Of a stretch of 64,000 bases of DNA, positions 1 through 7,812 are shown piece by piece. Position 1 is the first letter of the stretch; each line of letters opens with the position of its first letter. A program made the translations under genes and the position numbers. The stretch lies in assembly GCA_017404265.1 (NCBI GenBank), contig JAFRCS010000006.1:61502-125501 (forward strand), read 5' to 3'. Under the pieces are notes generated by a model. It saw nothing but the letters and a program-made list of their open reading frames with translations, had not been told where the DNA came from and did no database searches. The DNA is from Mogibacterium sp. Lineage in GTDB: Bacteria > Bacillota > Clostridia > Peptostreptococcales > Anaerovoracaceae.

Positions 1-1712
1 AAGCCCTGCTTGCGGAGAACCGTGAGGAGGCCGAAGCAAAACTGGCCGAGGCGAAGGCAGACGTAGGCGAGATCGATTGCGACTGGATCGTGCTGGACCG
101 CAATGCGAACGCCGGATACGTGGACGTAAAGGTCCAGCTCGATTCGCTCAGGAGTACGGGCATGGTATTCGGTGTGCTCTTCATTCTCATAACCGCTCTG
201 GTCTGCTTCTCGACACTTACGATAATAATCGAAGAACAAAAGAAGCTGATAGGTACGGTAAAAGCCTTCGGTTTCCACAAGTCCGAAGTGCTCAAAAAGT
301 ACTTGCTATTCGGACTGAGCGCCGGTATCCTCGGCGACATACTTGCGGTATTCACCGGCTATGGTCTATCGGAGATAGTGCAGACCGTCTACAGTGCGTC
401 CAATCTGTACCAGTACGGCCGTCCCGCCTCCATTATGAGGCCTGTTCCAACCATATTGATATCCCTTGCCATGCTCCTGGTGTGCGCCGTTGCGAGCATC
501 CTGGCCTGCACTGAAGTTCTCAGAAAGCCGGCATCCGCTCTCATGAGCGGTCAGTCGCTCCGGAAGAGCACCCGCAAGACCGTTTCATCCGGCCGCAAGG
601 GTACTCTGTACTCAAGGCTGATACTTCGTAATATCCGTGACGACAAGGCACGTGTCATCGTTTCGACAGCGATCGTCGCCTTCTGCTGCATGCTGATAGG
701 TGTCGGCCTTTCGTTCAAGCTGGCCACCACAGGCATGCTTGCCAGGCAGGAAGGTGATATCAACCGCTTCGATATCCGAATGGACATGGGAAGCAGCGTC
801 ACCGATGAGCAGCGAGCTGAGATGATCGCCCTGCTGGATGCAAAGGGCGTGGATCACACCGAAGCAGTCTATCAGTCATGCCTGTTCAACACCGGAAGTA
901 CCATTACGGGAATGACCATGCTTGCCGGCGATCCGGATGTGCTTAACAAATACTTCGGCATGGACAGCACGGATATCCGGTCTGAGCTGACTTCGGACGG
1001 AGTCATCATCCCTGTCAGGATGAGCGAAAACTACGGCTATACCGACGGAGACACTGTCTCGTTGCTCGACTCTGCCATGCAGAAGCACGAGGCTCCTGTG
1101 ACAGGCACATATACCTGCTACTTTGGCAGGACAGTCGTTACCACACCTGAAGGGTACAGCAAGATATTCGAGGACGAATTCGATCCTAACAGCAGCTTCA
1201 TGCATCTCAACGGGGCAGACGCGCAAGCTCTGAAAAATGAGCTGCTTGCAATAAACGATGATATTTCATTCGAAGGCAAGTCGGACTTCAGGACCAGCTT
1301 CGAATCCGTCGGCGCTCTCTATAACATCATCGTGTATGTCACCATGGGCGTTGCGCTCTTTATGTCATTCATGATACTGACCAACCTTGCCAATATCTTC
1401 CTGACCCGCAAGAAGAACGAACTCATAGTCATGAGAGTCAACGGCTTCAGCATAAAGCAGACCAAAGGCTATCTCACCAGAGAGGCGGTGCTGACTACAG
1501 TTGTGGGGCTTGCCCTGGGCGTGCTGGTCGGTTCGCTTCTCACACCGTACGCAGTACGCATACTTGAGCCTGCCGACCTTCAGTTCGACAGGTCATATCA
1601 CGCGATCTCCTGGATAATCGCCGGAGGCATCGAAGGACTCTTTGCCCTGATCATCTACAGCACCGTCTTCAGACGCGTAAAACATTTCAACTTAAAAGAC
1701 ATAGCATCTTAA
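1..1712 (+). CDS. FtsX-type ABC transporter permease, 5' end cut by window edge
   Basis: The reading frame is open from base 3, so the true start lies upstream. The first visible residues (A-L-L-A-E-N-R-E-E-A-E) form an Ala/Glu-rich coiled coil, typical of the long extracytoplasmic insert in large FtsX/MacB-like permeases. A membrane segment follows (VFGVLFILITALVCF) with a cytoplasmic EEQKKLIGTVKAFGF stretch. A second half repeats the pattern near the C-terminus: ALFMSFMILTNLANIF, then KKNELIVMRVNGFS, which is the usual FtsX coupling helix. An extracytoplasmic domain lies between the halves. It would be the membrane subunit of an ABC exporter or a lipoprotein or peptide-handling complex. The ATPase partner is outside the window and the substrate is unknown. 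A terminator follows directly. Confidence 0.85.
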   Translation, partial: ALLAENREEAEAKLAEAKADVGEIDCDWIVLDRNANAGYVDVKVQLDSLRSTGMVFGVLFILITALVCFSTLTIIIEEQKKLIGTVKAFGFHKSEVLKKYLLFGLSAGILGDILAVFTGYGLSEIVQTVYSASNLYQYGRPASIMRPVPTILISLAMLLVCAVASILACTEVLRKPASALMSGQSLRKSTRKTVSSGRKGTLYSRLILRNIRDDKARVIVSTAIVAFCCMLIGVGLSFKLATTGMLARQEGDINRFDIRMDMGSSVTDEQRAEMIALLDAKGVDHTEAVYQSCLFNTGSTITGMTMLAGDPDVLNKYFGMDSTDIRSELTSDGVIIPVRMSENYGYTDGDTVSLLDSAMQKHEAPVTGTYTCYFGRTVVTTPEGYSKIFEDEFDPNSSFMHLNGADAQALKNELLAINDDISFEGKSDFRTSFESVGALYNIIVYVTMGVALFMSFMILTNLANIFLTRKKNELIVMRVNGFSIKQTKGYLTREAVLTTVVGLALGVLVGSLLTPYAVRILEPADLQFDRSYHAISWIIAGGIEGLFALIIYSTVFRRVKHFNLKDIAS

Positions 1713-1721
1713 AACAATAAA

Positions 1722-1750
1722 AAACAGCTTATATAAAAGCTGTTTTTTTG
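1722..1750 (+). terminator. Intrinsic terminator after the ABC permease
   Basis: A stem AAACAGCTT / AAGCTGTTT with a short loop is followed by a run of T. It lies 10 bases after the permease stop codon. Its opposite strand also carries an A-rich flank, so it may help end leftward transcription from the acetyl-CoA-synthase-like gene. Confidence 0.85.
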
Positions 1751-1768
1751 TGCTTACAGTTTTATGTG

Positions 1769-2509
1769 TTAGCCTTTGAACTCTTTCTTCTCTTTTCCGA
1801 AGTGCAGTTCCTTGAGGCCTTCTACCTCATCGCAGATCTCCTTGAGACTGCAGGTATGGCAGTCTGTGGACATGCCCTCGAGTATCTTCGAAAGAGTCTT
1901 TGTGATGTCGCGGACCTTCTTTGCGTCCTTCTTCATCTCGGCGTAGTCCGGATCATCGGCCGTGACAAAGATCATCTTGACCGCCTTTACATCCGGGTTC
2001 TTCTTGAACTGCTTGATGTAGGAGTTGCCTACCTGCTCGAATGTGATGCCCTTTCTGGCGGCTTCCTTCGACACTCTGACCTGCTCTCTGAAGCTGTCAG
2101 AGGAGGATCTGATCATGTATCCCTTAGGATATACATGATACTTTACGAAGTCGATATCCTGGATGGCTCTGAACAGAGGCTCCGTGTCCTCATCATTCTC
2201 GCCGGTAAGATCGCCGACCTTGACTATCACTATTCTTGCAAAAGGCACGCTGCCGTTGATCTGGTTGAGGTCCCTGCCATATACGAGGATCTCGTCCTTA
2301 TCGGCAAAGCCTTCAGTCGAAGTAACGCAGGCGTAGTTGACAGCCGGCTTGTTGTCTCCGCCAAGCTCATACGCCGCTTCCTTCATCATTACCAGCTGGT
2401 TTCCGCCAACGTCTTCCCAGCATCTGTTCGGATTATATTCATAACGCTTCGGCTCGGAGGATCCAAGCAGCCCGTCGATTTTCTCAATTATAGAATTATA
2501 AAGTTCCAT
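1769..2509 (-). CDS. Stand-alone acetyl-CoA synthase A2-domain-like protein
   Basis: This 246-residue protein resembles, from memory of the family, the middle (A2, CdhC N-terminal) domain of acetyl-CoA synthase. Shared landmarks in order are a VYGRDL-like strand near 76, a VRVSKEAARKGI stretch near 145 (ACS has VRISKEAFAKGA), then a GNSYIKQFK helix near 161. It ends in Cys217-x2-Cys220-x5-Cys226, where ACS has the start of its A-cluster cysteines. The N-terminal CODH-binding domain and the rest of the A-cluster domain are absent. The start at 2509 is chosen because GGGTGG precedes it; a longer frame to 2596 lacks such a site. It is the last gene of the minus-strand dehydratase cluster. A role in binding a corrinoid or metal protein is inference. 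Confidence 0.6.
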   Translation of the reverse strand: MELYNSIIEKIDGLLGSSEPKRYEYNPNRCWEDVGGNQLVMMKEAAYELGGDNKPAVNYACVTSTEGFADKDEILVYGRDLNQINGSVPFARIVIVKVGDLTGENDEDTEPLFRAIQDIDFVKYHVYPKGYMIRSSSDSFREQVRVSKEAARKGITFEQVGNSYIKQFKKNPDVKAVKMIFVTADDPDYAEMKKDAKKVRDITKTLSKILEGMSTDCHTCSLKEICDEVEGLKELHFGKEKKEFKG

Positions 2510-2530
2510 TCTTCCACCCTTTTCAGTTAA

Positions 2531-2691
2531 CAGCCGCACGCCGGAACATATTCCTGTAGGAAAATGCGGTCTGTAACGAAGTAAACTAACTTGCAAACAG
2601 CCGCCACCTGCACTCCCTTGAGGTTTACGCTAACTTACATAAATCGTTTAGCATTACTCCGGAAGGAATATTTCCGGGTCAGATGCGGCTG
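2531..2691. repeat. Long imperfect inverted repeat, possible structured RNA
   Basis: CAGCCGCA at 2531-2538 pairs with TGCGGCTG at 2684-2691. Inside it, a CCGGAA...ATATTCC segment (2541-2554) pairs imperfectly with GGAATAT-TTCCGG (2664-2677). GTAAAC (2581) and GTTTAC (2623) add an inner pair. The element fills the gap between the small membrane protein and the ACS-like gene and has no convincing coding frame. It could be a leader RNA of the ACS-like gene, a processing site or a repetitive element. I could not match it to a named riboswitch class. Confidence 0.4.
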
Positions 2692-2703
2692 CAGTGAATA
2701 TAG

Positions 2704-2729
2704 GGGGCCAGACCCGCGGGCCCGGCCCC
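2704..2729 (-). other. GC-rich stem-loop after the small membrane gene
   Basis: GGGGCC (2704-2709) pairs with GGCCCC (2724-2729), with a CCCGCGGG core inside. It lies 9 bases beyond the stop of the 60-residue membrane protein. There is no T-run on either side, so it is not a standard intrinsic terminator. It may stabilise the 3' end or reduce read-through into the ACS-like gene. Confidence 0.45.
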
Positions 2730-2738
2730 TTCCGATTC

Positions 2739-2921
2739 TTAGAATTTGATATCGACCGGTTTGCGGTCAAAGATCTCGTTTACTCTCTTATAAGCCCACG
2801 CCAGCAGCTTCTGATCAAGGTTGAGGAAGTAGACTACAAAGAGCGTTCCCGTTGCAACTCCCAGTATCGTCGTTACGAGCTTGAAAGCCTTGCAGATCGG
2901 GTTTTTCTTCTTGTTCTTCAT
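2739..2921 (-). CDS. Small single-span membrane protein of dehydratase cluster 1
   Basis: The protein has 60 residues: a Lys-rich N-terminus (MKNKKKN), one hydrophobic segment at about 15-33, and a C-terminal amphipathic tail beginning F-L-N-L-D-Q-K-L-L. It is clearly related to the other small gene at 9757-9984, which has F-D-L-D-G-K-L-L at the same place after its membrane span. Both follow a large dehydratase subunit or its activator. AAAGGAG precedes the ATG. I recognise no named family. By the positive-inside rule the N-terminus should be cytoplasmic, but which side the tail reaches is uncertain. A membrane anchor or partner of the dehydratase is inference from position only. Confidence 0.7.
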   Translation of the reverse strand: MKNKKKNPICKAFKLVTTILGVATGTLFVVYFLNLDQKLLAWAYKRVNEIFDRKPVDIKF

Positions 2922-2939
2922 TATAGTTCTCCTTTCGGA

Positions 2940-3731
2940 TTACTTAGCCTGTCCCTTCTGACGTGCGAATTCAGCAGCGCCGAGAGCTCCCATCAGCTGC
3001 GGGTCAGTCTTGAGGTTGATGACCTTGAGCTTGAGTACGTGCTCGATAGCGTCCTTGAGACCATCGTTCTTAGCGCAGCCGCCTGTCAGTGTGATGGAGT
3101 CAGTAGCGCCGGCCTTCTTAGCCATTACGAAGCATCTCTTAGCAACAGCCATCTGGATTCCTGCAGCGATCTCATCCATTGGCTTGTTCTCACCAACGAG
3201 TGTGATTACCTCGGACTCAGCGAATACTGTGCACTGAGCAGTGATAGGAATAACGTTCTTTGCGGTCAGGGACAGCTTCGAGAACTCAGGGAGAGTCATC
3301 TCGAAAGATCTTGCCATAGCCTCGTAGAATCTGCCTGTTCCGGCAGCGCACTTGTCGTTCATAGCGAAGTTCTTAACTGTTCCGTCTGTGTCAACAGCGA
3401 TGCCCTTGACGTCCTGTCCGCCGATATCGATGATAGCCTTTACGCTTGGGTCAGTTACGTGTACGCCCATAGCGTGGCAGGAGATCTCGGAGATGTTCTC
3501 GTCAGCGAAAGGAACCTTGTTACGTCCGTAACCTGTTCCGATCAGATAAGCGAGGTCCTTGGAGGACTTGAGGCCTACCTTCTTGAGTACTTCTTCCATA
3601 GCCAGCTTAGCGGAAGCTTCGGAATTGATCTTGCTCTTGATAGTGGTATCGGCAACGATCTTGCCATCCTCATCAAGAATAACTGCCTTGGTATAAGTTG
3701 AACCAACATCACAGCCGCCATAATATTTCAT
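2940..3731 (-). CDS. 2-hydroxyacyl-CoA dehydratase activator (HgdC/BadF type ATPase)
   Basis: This 263-residue member of the ASKHA ATPase family has the usual length for archerases. The phosphate-binding loop GGCDVGSTYTK lies at 5-15, IDIGGQDVK near 101, and a second phosphate region LTGGCAKN near 215. Cys128 (in DKCAAGTG) and Cys167 (in QCTVF) match the two cysteines that hold one [4Fe-4S] cluster between the monomers of the homodimer. The family uses ATP hydrolysis to push one electron from ferredoxin or flavodoxin onto the dehydratase. It lies 50 bases downstream of the 621-residue subunit. It is the only activator in the window although three dehydratase pairs are present, so it probably serves more than one. 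Confidence 0.93.
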   Translation of the reverse strand: MKYYGGCDVGSTYTKAVILDEDGKIVADTTIKSKINSEASAKLAMEEVLKKVGLKSSKDLAYLIGTGYGRNKVPFADENISEISCHAMGVHVTDPSVKAIIDIGGQDVKGIAVDTDGTVKNFAMNDKCAAGTGRFYEAMARSFEMTLPEFSKLSLTAKNVIPITAQCTVFAESEVITLVGENKPMDEIAAGIQMAVAKRCFVMAKKAGATDSITLTGGCAKNDGLKDAIEHVLKLKVINLKTDPQLMGALGAAEFARQKGQAK

Positions 3732-3781
3732 GATAGTTTTCTCCTTTTTATAAATGAATTAATTAATATCTCTGGAAATAG

Positions 3782-5647
3782 TTACATGCCGAGTTCATCG
3801 TCGAAGTCGCAGAGTGTAGGATCAACCGGTTCTGCGTGCATTACCGTTCTCATGTACTCGTTTACCTTGTCTCTCATGGTCTTTCTTGAAACCGTTCTAG
3901 GGTCCATCAGGTCATGCTCGATCCAGATCATGTGGTGATTTCTGTCTCTGCATGTATCATCGAGGATACCCTGAAGTGTAGCCATGTTCTTGCAGGCAAC
4001 GTTCTGGTACATGATGATGATCTCTGCTCTCCAGTCTTCGACCTGTCTCCACATTTCGTCAACTACATTGTGGTAGCCGCCGTTTGTATGTCTTCTCATT
4101 ACCATACGCTCGTAGAGTCTTGCGAGGTCCATGAGAGCTTCTTCCTTATCCTCTGTCTCGAGGACCTTGGTGAAGTTCAGGGACTCCATCTCAACGAGGA
4201 TGTTGATTCCCCAGCAGTTAGCAAGCCAGTTGCTGAAGTTTGCGTAGTAGTGAGCAGGACAGGACCATACGATTCCTCTGTACCTCATCTTGTTGCGCCA
4301 TGCCTCTTCGCGTCTCTCGTACGCCTTCATCATGATCTCGTTGACCTTCTTGAAGGTTGGAATTACACGAGGGTCTGCGCCGCCATCCATCTCGTAGTTC
4401 CATTTACGGAACAGCTCGTAGGACGGTCCGATGATCTGCGGATAATCGGTCTTGTTGACTTCCCACTTCTGCAGCTCGTAAGCAGTCTCCTCATTGAAGC
4501 GCTTCATCTGCTTGAAGTAAGCATCCCAGTTCCACTTGGCGCCTGTGACTTCCTCTACGAACTTGATGCATCCCTTGATGTCATCAACAGCGTAGCGTGT
4601 AGTCTCTTCGTCCTCGTATCTTACCGGGAATGTCAGGTGATATACCGGCAGATCCGGGAATCTTCTGCTCATATACTCGGAAGCCATCGTCGATCCGTCG
4701 CAAGGCATCGAGCTCGAAATGAAGCACGATCCCATGTGAGGAAGCGCGTCTACTACCAGAGCGCCGCACTCTGACGAAGGTACCGGGCATGTATCAGCAG
4801 GGAGTCCGAAGCTCTCTACAGCGTCGATATACGGTACGCATGTGAGCTGGTCGATCTCGGATACCAGGAATACCGGCATCAGCTGGTAAGGGATACCCAG
4901 AAGATCAGGGAATCCTGCCATGATCTGTCCCATGGTCATCTCGTCGAAGAGAACGACCTTCTTGTTGAGCTCTGATGAGTTACCGTTCTTCTTGTCGCCC
5001 TTGGAGAGGAATACCAGATTCTCAGCTACATAGCGGAAGATATCGTATGTCATCAGGTGTGACATCTTCAGAGCGCTGCCTTTCTGTCCCATGGTGTTCT
5101 TGTCCATGAAGCCTACGCAGCACATGTACGAGATCATCCATCTGTAGTGGAATGTCGAGTTGAGCGCCGGGACGAGGTCTCTGCTGAATGTCATGAGCAG
5201 CATGAGCCACATCTTGCCCCATCTGTAGAAGTCGTAAGCCGTATCAGCTGCGCCTCTCCACTCTCTTCTTACAGGGACCATGTCGCCCTTGCGGTAGAGC
5301 TTTCCGAGAGTCCTCTCTCCGTAGAGGAACACTTCCTTGAGCTCTGCCGGGCTCATCTGTGTAGCCTGCTTGAACTCGAGAGCGCATCTCGCGAGGTCGT
5401 CTCTGCATCTCTCGACCTGCTTCATGCAGAAGGCTTTTTTATCTGCTTCCTTGAACATCTCAACGCAGATCTTTCCGACTTCCATCAGGTTCTTTCCCTG
5501 CGCCTTGAAGTCCATGTTGTCTTTAGTGCGCCAGAATGCCGGGTTAGGATAATGGAATTTGCCCTTGGCGTTGTCGGCCTTGACCTTTTTCTCTCTCTTT
5601 TCGGCAAGAGCGTTTTTGATGCCGAGTAATTCTGTTGTCAGTACCAT
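3782..5647 (-). CDS. Long 2-hydroxyacyl-CoA dehydratase family subunit, system 1
   Basis: At 621 residues it is much longer than classical HgdA/FldB subunits (about 400-480). The C-terminal two thirds match the dehydratase/benzoyl-CoA reductase D-component family: Cys287 and Cys294 (TCPVPSSEC), Cys308, a PCDG motif with Cys316, and a final DLMDPRTVS segment like the family's D-x2-DPR-x-S. The middle carries REWRG at 128-132 and HYRWM at 167-171, both conserved in the two paralogues here. The first 90 or so residues are extra and hold four cysteines (61, 74, 81, 88). AAAGGAGG precedes the ATG, which overlaps the partner's stop as TAATG. It probably forms a heterodimer with the next-upstream product. 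The substrate is unknown. Confidence 0.82.
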   Translation of the reverse strand: MVLTTELLGIKNALAEKREKKVKADNAKGKFHYPNPAFWRTKDNMDFKAQGKNLMEVGKICVEMFKEADKKAFCMKQVERCRDDLARCALEFKQATQMSPAELKEVFLYGERTLGKLYRKGDMVPVRREWRGAADTAYDFYRWGKMWLMLLMTFSRDLVPALNSTFHYRWMISYMCCVGFMDKNTMGQKGSALKMSHLMTYDIFRYVAENLVFLSKGDKKNGNSSELNKKVVLFDEMTMGQIMAGFPDLLGIPYQLMPVFLVSEIDQLTCVPYIDAVESFGLPADTCPVPSSECGALVVDALPHMGSCFISSSMPCDGSTMASEYMSRRFPDLPVYHLTFPVRYEDEETTRYAVDDIKGCIKFVEEVTGAKWNWDAYFKQMKRFNEETAYELQKWEVNKTDYPQIIGPSYELFRKWNYEMDGGADPRVIPTFKKVNEIMMKAYERREEAWRNKMRYRGIVWSCPAHYYANFSNWLANCWGINILVEMESLNFTKVLETEDKEEALMDLARLYERMVMRRHTNGGYHNVVDEMWRQVEDWRAEIIIMYQNVACKNMATLQGILDDTCRDRNHHMIWIEHDLMDPRTVSRKTMRDKVNEYMRTVMHAEPVDPTLCDFDDELGM

Positions 5648-6843
5648 TACTTCTTGCCTCCTTTCTGCTTCTGGATCTTCTTGATCTCAAGCGATTCCAC
5701 GAATGCCTGGAATCTCGTTCTGAGCTGTCCGGATCCCTTTGCGTTGTACAGTCTGTCGATCGACAGGATCGGCCAGCCGTACTCATCTGCCATGATGTGG
5801 CTGACGAGCGCTCTCTCAAATCCCCAGAAGTCGCAGTACTTCATCTGCTCATAGATGATACCGTCTGCGTTGAACTCCCTGGCGAGTCTGTCGGCAGTGT
5901 CTCTTCTCTGCTGGACCTTGTTGTCCGCGATGTAGCGGGCGCACTCGGAAGTGTTCATGTAGTGGCGGACGATCTGCGGAAGAGCGTCTTCCTTGTCGGA
6001 AAGTTCGATGACCTCTCTGCCAGGGATCGATCCGAAGCAGTGCCTGTCGAATACTACTCTCGCGCCGGCGGCCTCGATCATCTTCGTGAACTCAGGGTCG
6101 TCGATCTCGGATCCGACGATACCTACTCTTGCTCTCGGAAGCTTCTCGTCAGGTTTTCTCTTCTTGAGTTCTGCGAGTGTCTCCTTGAGATAAGGCAGGA
6201 TCAGATACTTAGGGCATGCGTAGGTCACGAGGTTCAGGACATGGAATTCGTATCCTGTGATGACCGGGTTGTCAGCCTTACGCATCTCGCTGATCTCCTG
6301 GATGATCTTGCAGACTTCGTTGTGCTCCTTGACTGCCTTTCTGATGGCCTTGTCAGAAACATCTACACCCAGCTTGTCATGCATGACATCAAGAAGCCTT
6401 ACTTCGAGCTGTCTCTGCATGTGATTGAATGAGAATTCCTCTGTCTTGTACGGAACATCCAGGTGTGTAACGAAGAAGTTTTCCTTGGTGTTGCACTTAA
6501 GGATGCTGAAGTGCTCATAGAATCTGTTCATCATCGAGCATGCATCCACACCTGCGAGTCCGTCCAGGAACTGGAATCCGCCTTCGATAGCTCTCTCAAG
6601 CAGAGCACGGGCGTATTCGCACACGTAGTTCGACATATAATAGGTAGATATGTCGATCGATCCCGTTCTCGGTGCACGGAGTCTGACCGATACGCAGTTG
6701 TCAACGTTCAGCAGAACCTCAGGAATGTGATAGCATGTATAGCCCATGATGAGCTTGCCGTCCTTTTTCGCCTGTTCTACCAGTTCGTTGTCAGCGTTGT
6801 CCAGAAGGCCCTCGAAGTAGATCAAATGCTTCAAGTCTTTCAA
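5647..6843 (-). CDS. 2-hydroxyacyl-CoA dehydratase family B-type subunit, system 1
   Basis: The 398 residues match the usual size of HgdB/BcrC-type subunits. Visible family features are GYTCYHIPE near 34 (a P-E with cluster cysteine), a VCEYARALLE segment, VDACSMM, YEQMKYCDFWGFE, and a C-terminal GQLRTRFQAFVES. These cysteines are the expected ligands of an iron-sulfur cluster. The start is TTG, set by GGGAGG eight to nine bases upstream and by alignment with the paralogues, which begin MKDLKHL or MRDLKHL. It is translationally coupled to the 621-residue subunit (TAATG overlap). Reversible dehydration or a related radical reduction of an acyl-CoA is the family role; the actual substrate cannot be read from sequence. 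Confidence 0.87.
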   Translation of the reverse strand: MKDLKHLIYFEGLLDNADNELVEQAKKDGKLIMGYTCYHIPEVLLNVDNCVSVRLRAPRTGSIDISTYYMSNYVCEYARALLERAIEGGFQFLDGLAGVDACSMMNRFYEHFSILKCNTKENFFVTHLDVPYKTEEFSFNHMQRQLEVRLLDVMHDKLGVDVSDKAIRKAVKEHNEVCKIIQEISEMRKADNPVITGYEFHVLNLVTYACPKYLILPYLKETLAELKKRKPDEKLPRARVGIVGSEIDDPEFTKMIEAAGARVVFDRHCFGSIPGREVIELSDKEDALPQIVRHYMNTSECARYIADNKVQQRRDTADRLAREFNADGIIYEQMKYCDFWGFERALVSHIMADEYGWPILSIDRLYNAKGSGQLRTRFQAFVESLEIKKIQKQKGGKK

Positions 6844-6876
6844 TGTTGTAACCTCCCTCTCAACTTATATATCTGG

Positions 6877-7644
6877 TTATATCAGTTGCATTTTGCGGAG
6901 CGCTTCGCGTGTACCCACCATTACCGGAGAATCCTCCGGAAGATCGAACACGCTGACGCCCATTATATCGTTCTCGGCGTGGGTCCTGTCATCAGGGATG
7001 TAAGCCAGCACCTCTGCCGATTCGATCTTGATCAGAGGAATCTGTTCCTCTTTAACTCTGTTGACGATGACTCCGCACTTATCGTACATGACGAGCTCAT
7101 CGGCAACTTCCTTGATGGTGTCCACCACCTTGCATCCCTTACGGCTCGGGTCGGTGATCAGGAAGAGATGCGTGACTTTTTCCATGACTCTTCTGTTGAT
7201 CTGCTCGATACCCGCTTCGCCGTCGATGATGACGTAGTCGAAGTCGTTAGCCAGCAGGCTGATGACCTCTTTCAGGTAGGCGTTCACCTTGCAGTAGCAT
7301 CCGGCGGCCTCAGGTCTTCCGATGGCCAGGAAACTGAACTTCTGCTCTTCAAGCATAGTGTCGAAGATGCGGAACCTCGCTTCGTTGAGCATCTCGATGG
7401 CTTCCTTAGGGCGGCCCTCTTCAACGCTTCCGACTATCTTTTTACGGATGCCGTCCAGCGTATCTGTAGGCTCGACTCCCAGAGCCGTCGTGAGACCGAT
7501 AGCAGGGTCAGCGTCGATCGCGAGTATCCTCGAATCAGGATATTCCTCGGAGAGTATCCTTACCATCGCGGAGGATATCGAGGTCTTTCCCACGCCGCCC
7601 TTGCCGGCTACAGTTAGTATTTTAGTGTCTCTAGTTTCATCCAT
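6877..7644 (-). CDS. CooC/AcsF-type nickel-enzyme maturation ATPase
   Basis: This 255-residue MinD/SIMIBI ATPase has the deviant Walker A GKGGVGKT at 14-21, Walker A' IDADPA near 43, and a GCYCKVN segment with Cys116-x-Cys118. The C-x-C motif in this position is characteristic of CooC/AcsF, which insert nickel into CO dehydrogenase and acetyl-CoA synthase; the dimer binds metal through it. No CODH gene is in the window. The gene is 33 bases upstream of the system 1 dehydratase pair and likely cotranscribed, so its client may be that enzyme, the ACS-like protein at 1769-2509, or an enzyme elsewhere. The C-x-C argues against a plain ParA/MinD or ArsA role. Confidence 0.8.
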   Translation of the reverse strand: MDETRDTKILTVAGKGGVGKTSISSAMVRILSEEYPDSRILAIDADPAIGLTTALGVEPTDTLDGIRKKIVGSVEEGRPKEAIEMLNEARFRIFDTMLEEQKFSFLAIGRPEAAGCYCKVNAYLKEVISLLANDFDYVIIDGEAGIEQINRRVMEKVTHLFLITDPSRKGCKVVDTIKEVADELVMYDKCGVIVNRVKEEQIPLIKIESAEVLAYIPDDRTHAENDIMGVSVFDLPEDSPVMVGTREALRKMQLI

Positions 7645-7663
7645 GTTTTTAACCTAATTGATT

Positions 7664-7803
7664 GAGTGGCCTTGTAAACCCTGGCCGGGTAACTCGAGCA
7701 CGCCGGCACTTAGCGATTGGCAAGCGCCAGCGCAGACAGAGCTTAGTACCGCTGCGTGCGAATGTTAGCGAGAGCGTGCCCGGCAGGGTATGCAAGGCCG
7801 CTC
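7664..7803. repeat. 140-base imperfect hairpin element between htpG and the CooC-like gene
   Basis: The left arm (7664-7689) reads GAGTGGCCTTG-TAAACCCTG-GCCGGG. The right arm (7779-7803), reverse-complemented, reads GAGCGGCCTTG-CATACCCTG-CCGGG, so about 21 of 25 positions pair. Inner segments (GAGCACGC with GCGTGC; CAGCG with CGCTG) can pair too. Both strands are open in short frames with no recognisable protein. The shape fits a structured RNA, a REP/MITE-like element or an mRNA processing and stability signal inside the operon. No T-run follows on either strand, so it is not a simple terminator. Confidence 0.55.
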
Positions 7804-7812
7804 CTACTATAG

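Noticed and set aside
2531..2691. Cobalamin riboswitch in front of the ACS-like gene
   Set aside because: A corrinoid link made this attractive, but no convincing B12-box or conserved core was found on either strand.
6463..7617. Plus-strand frame of 384 codons opposite the system 1 B-subunit and the CooC-like gene
   Set aside because: Antisense shadow; composition rich in Val, His and Arg as expected from reversed coding sequence, and no start signal.
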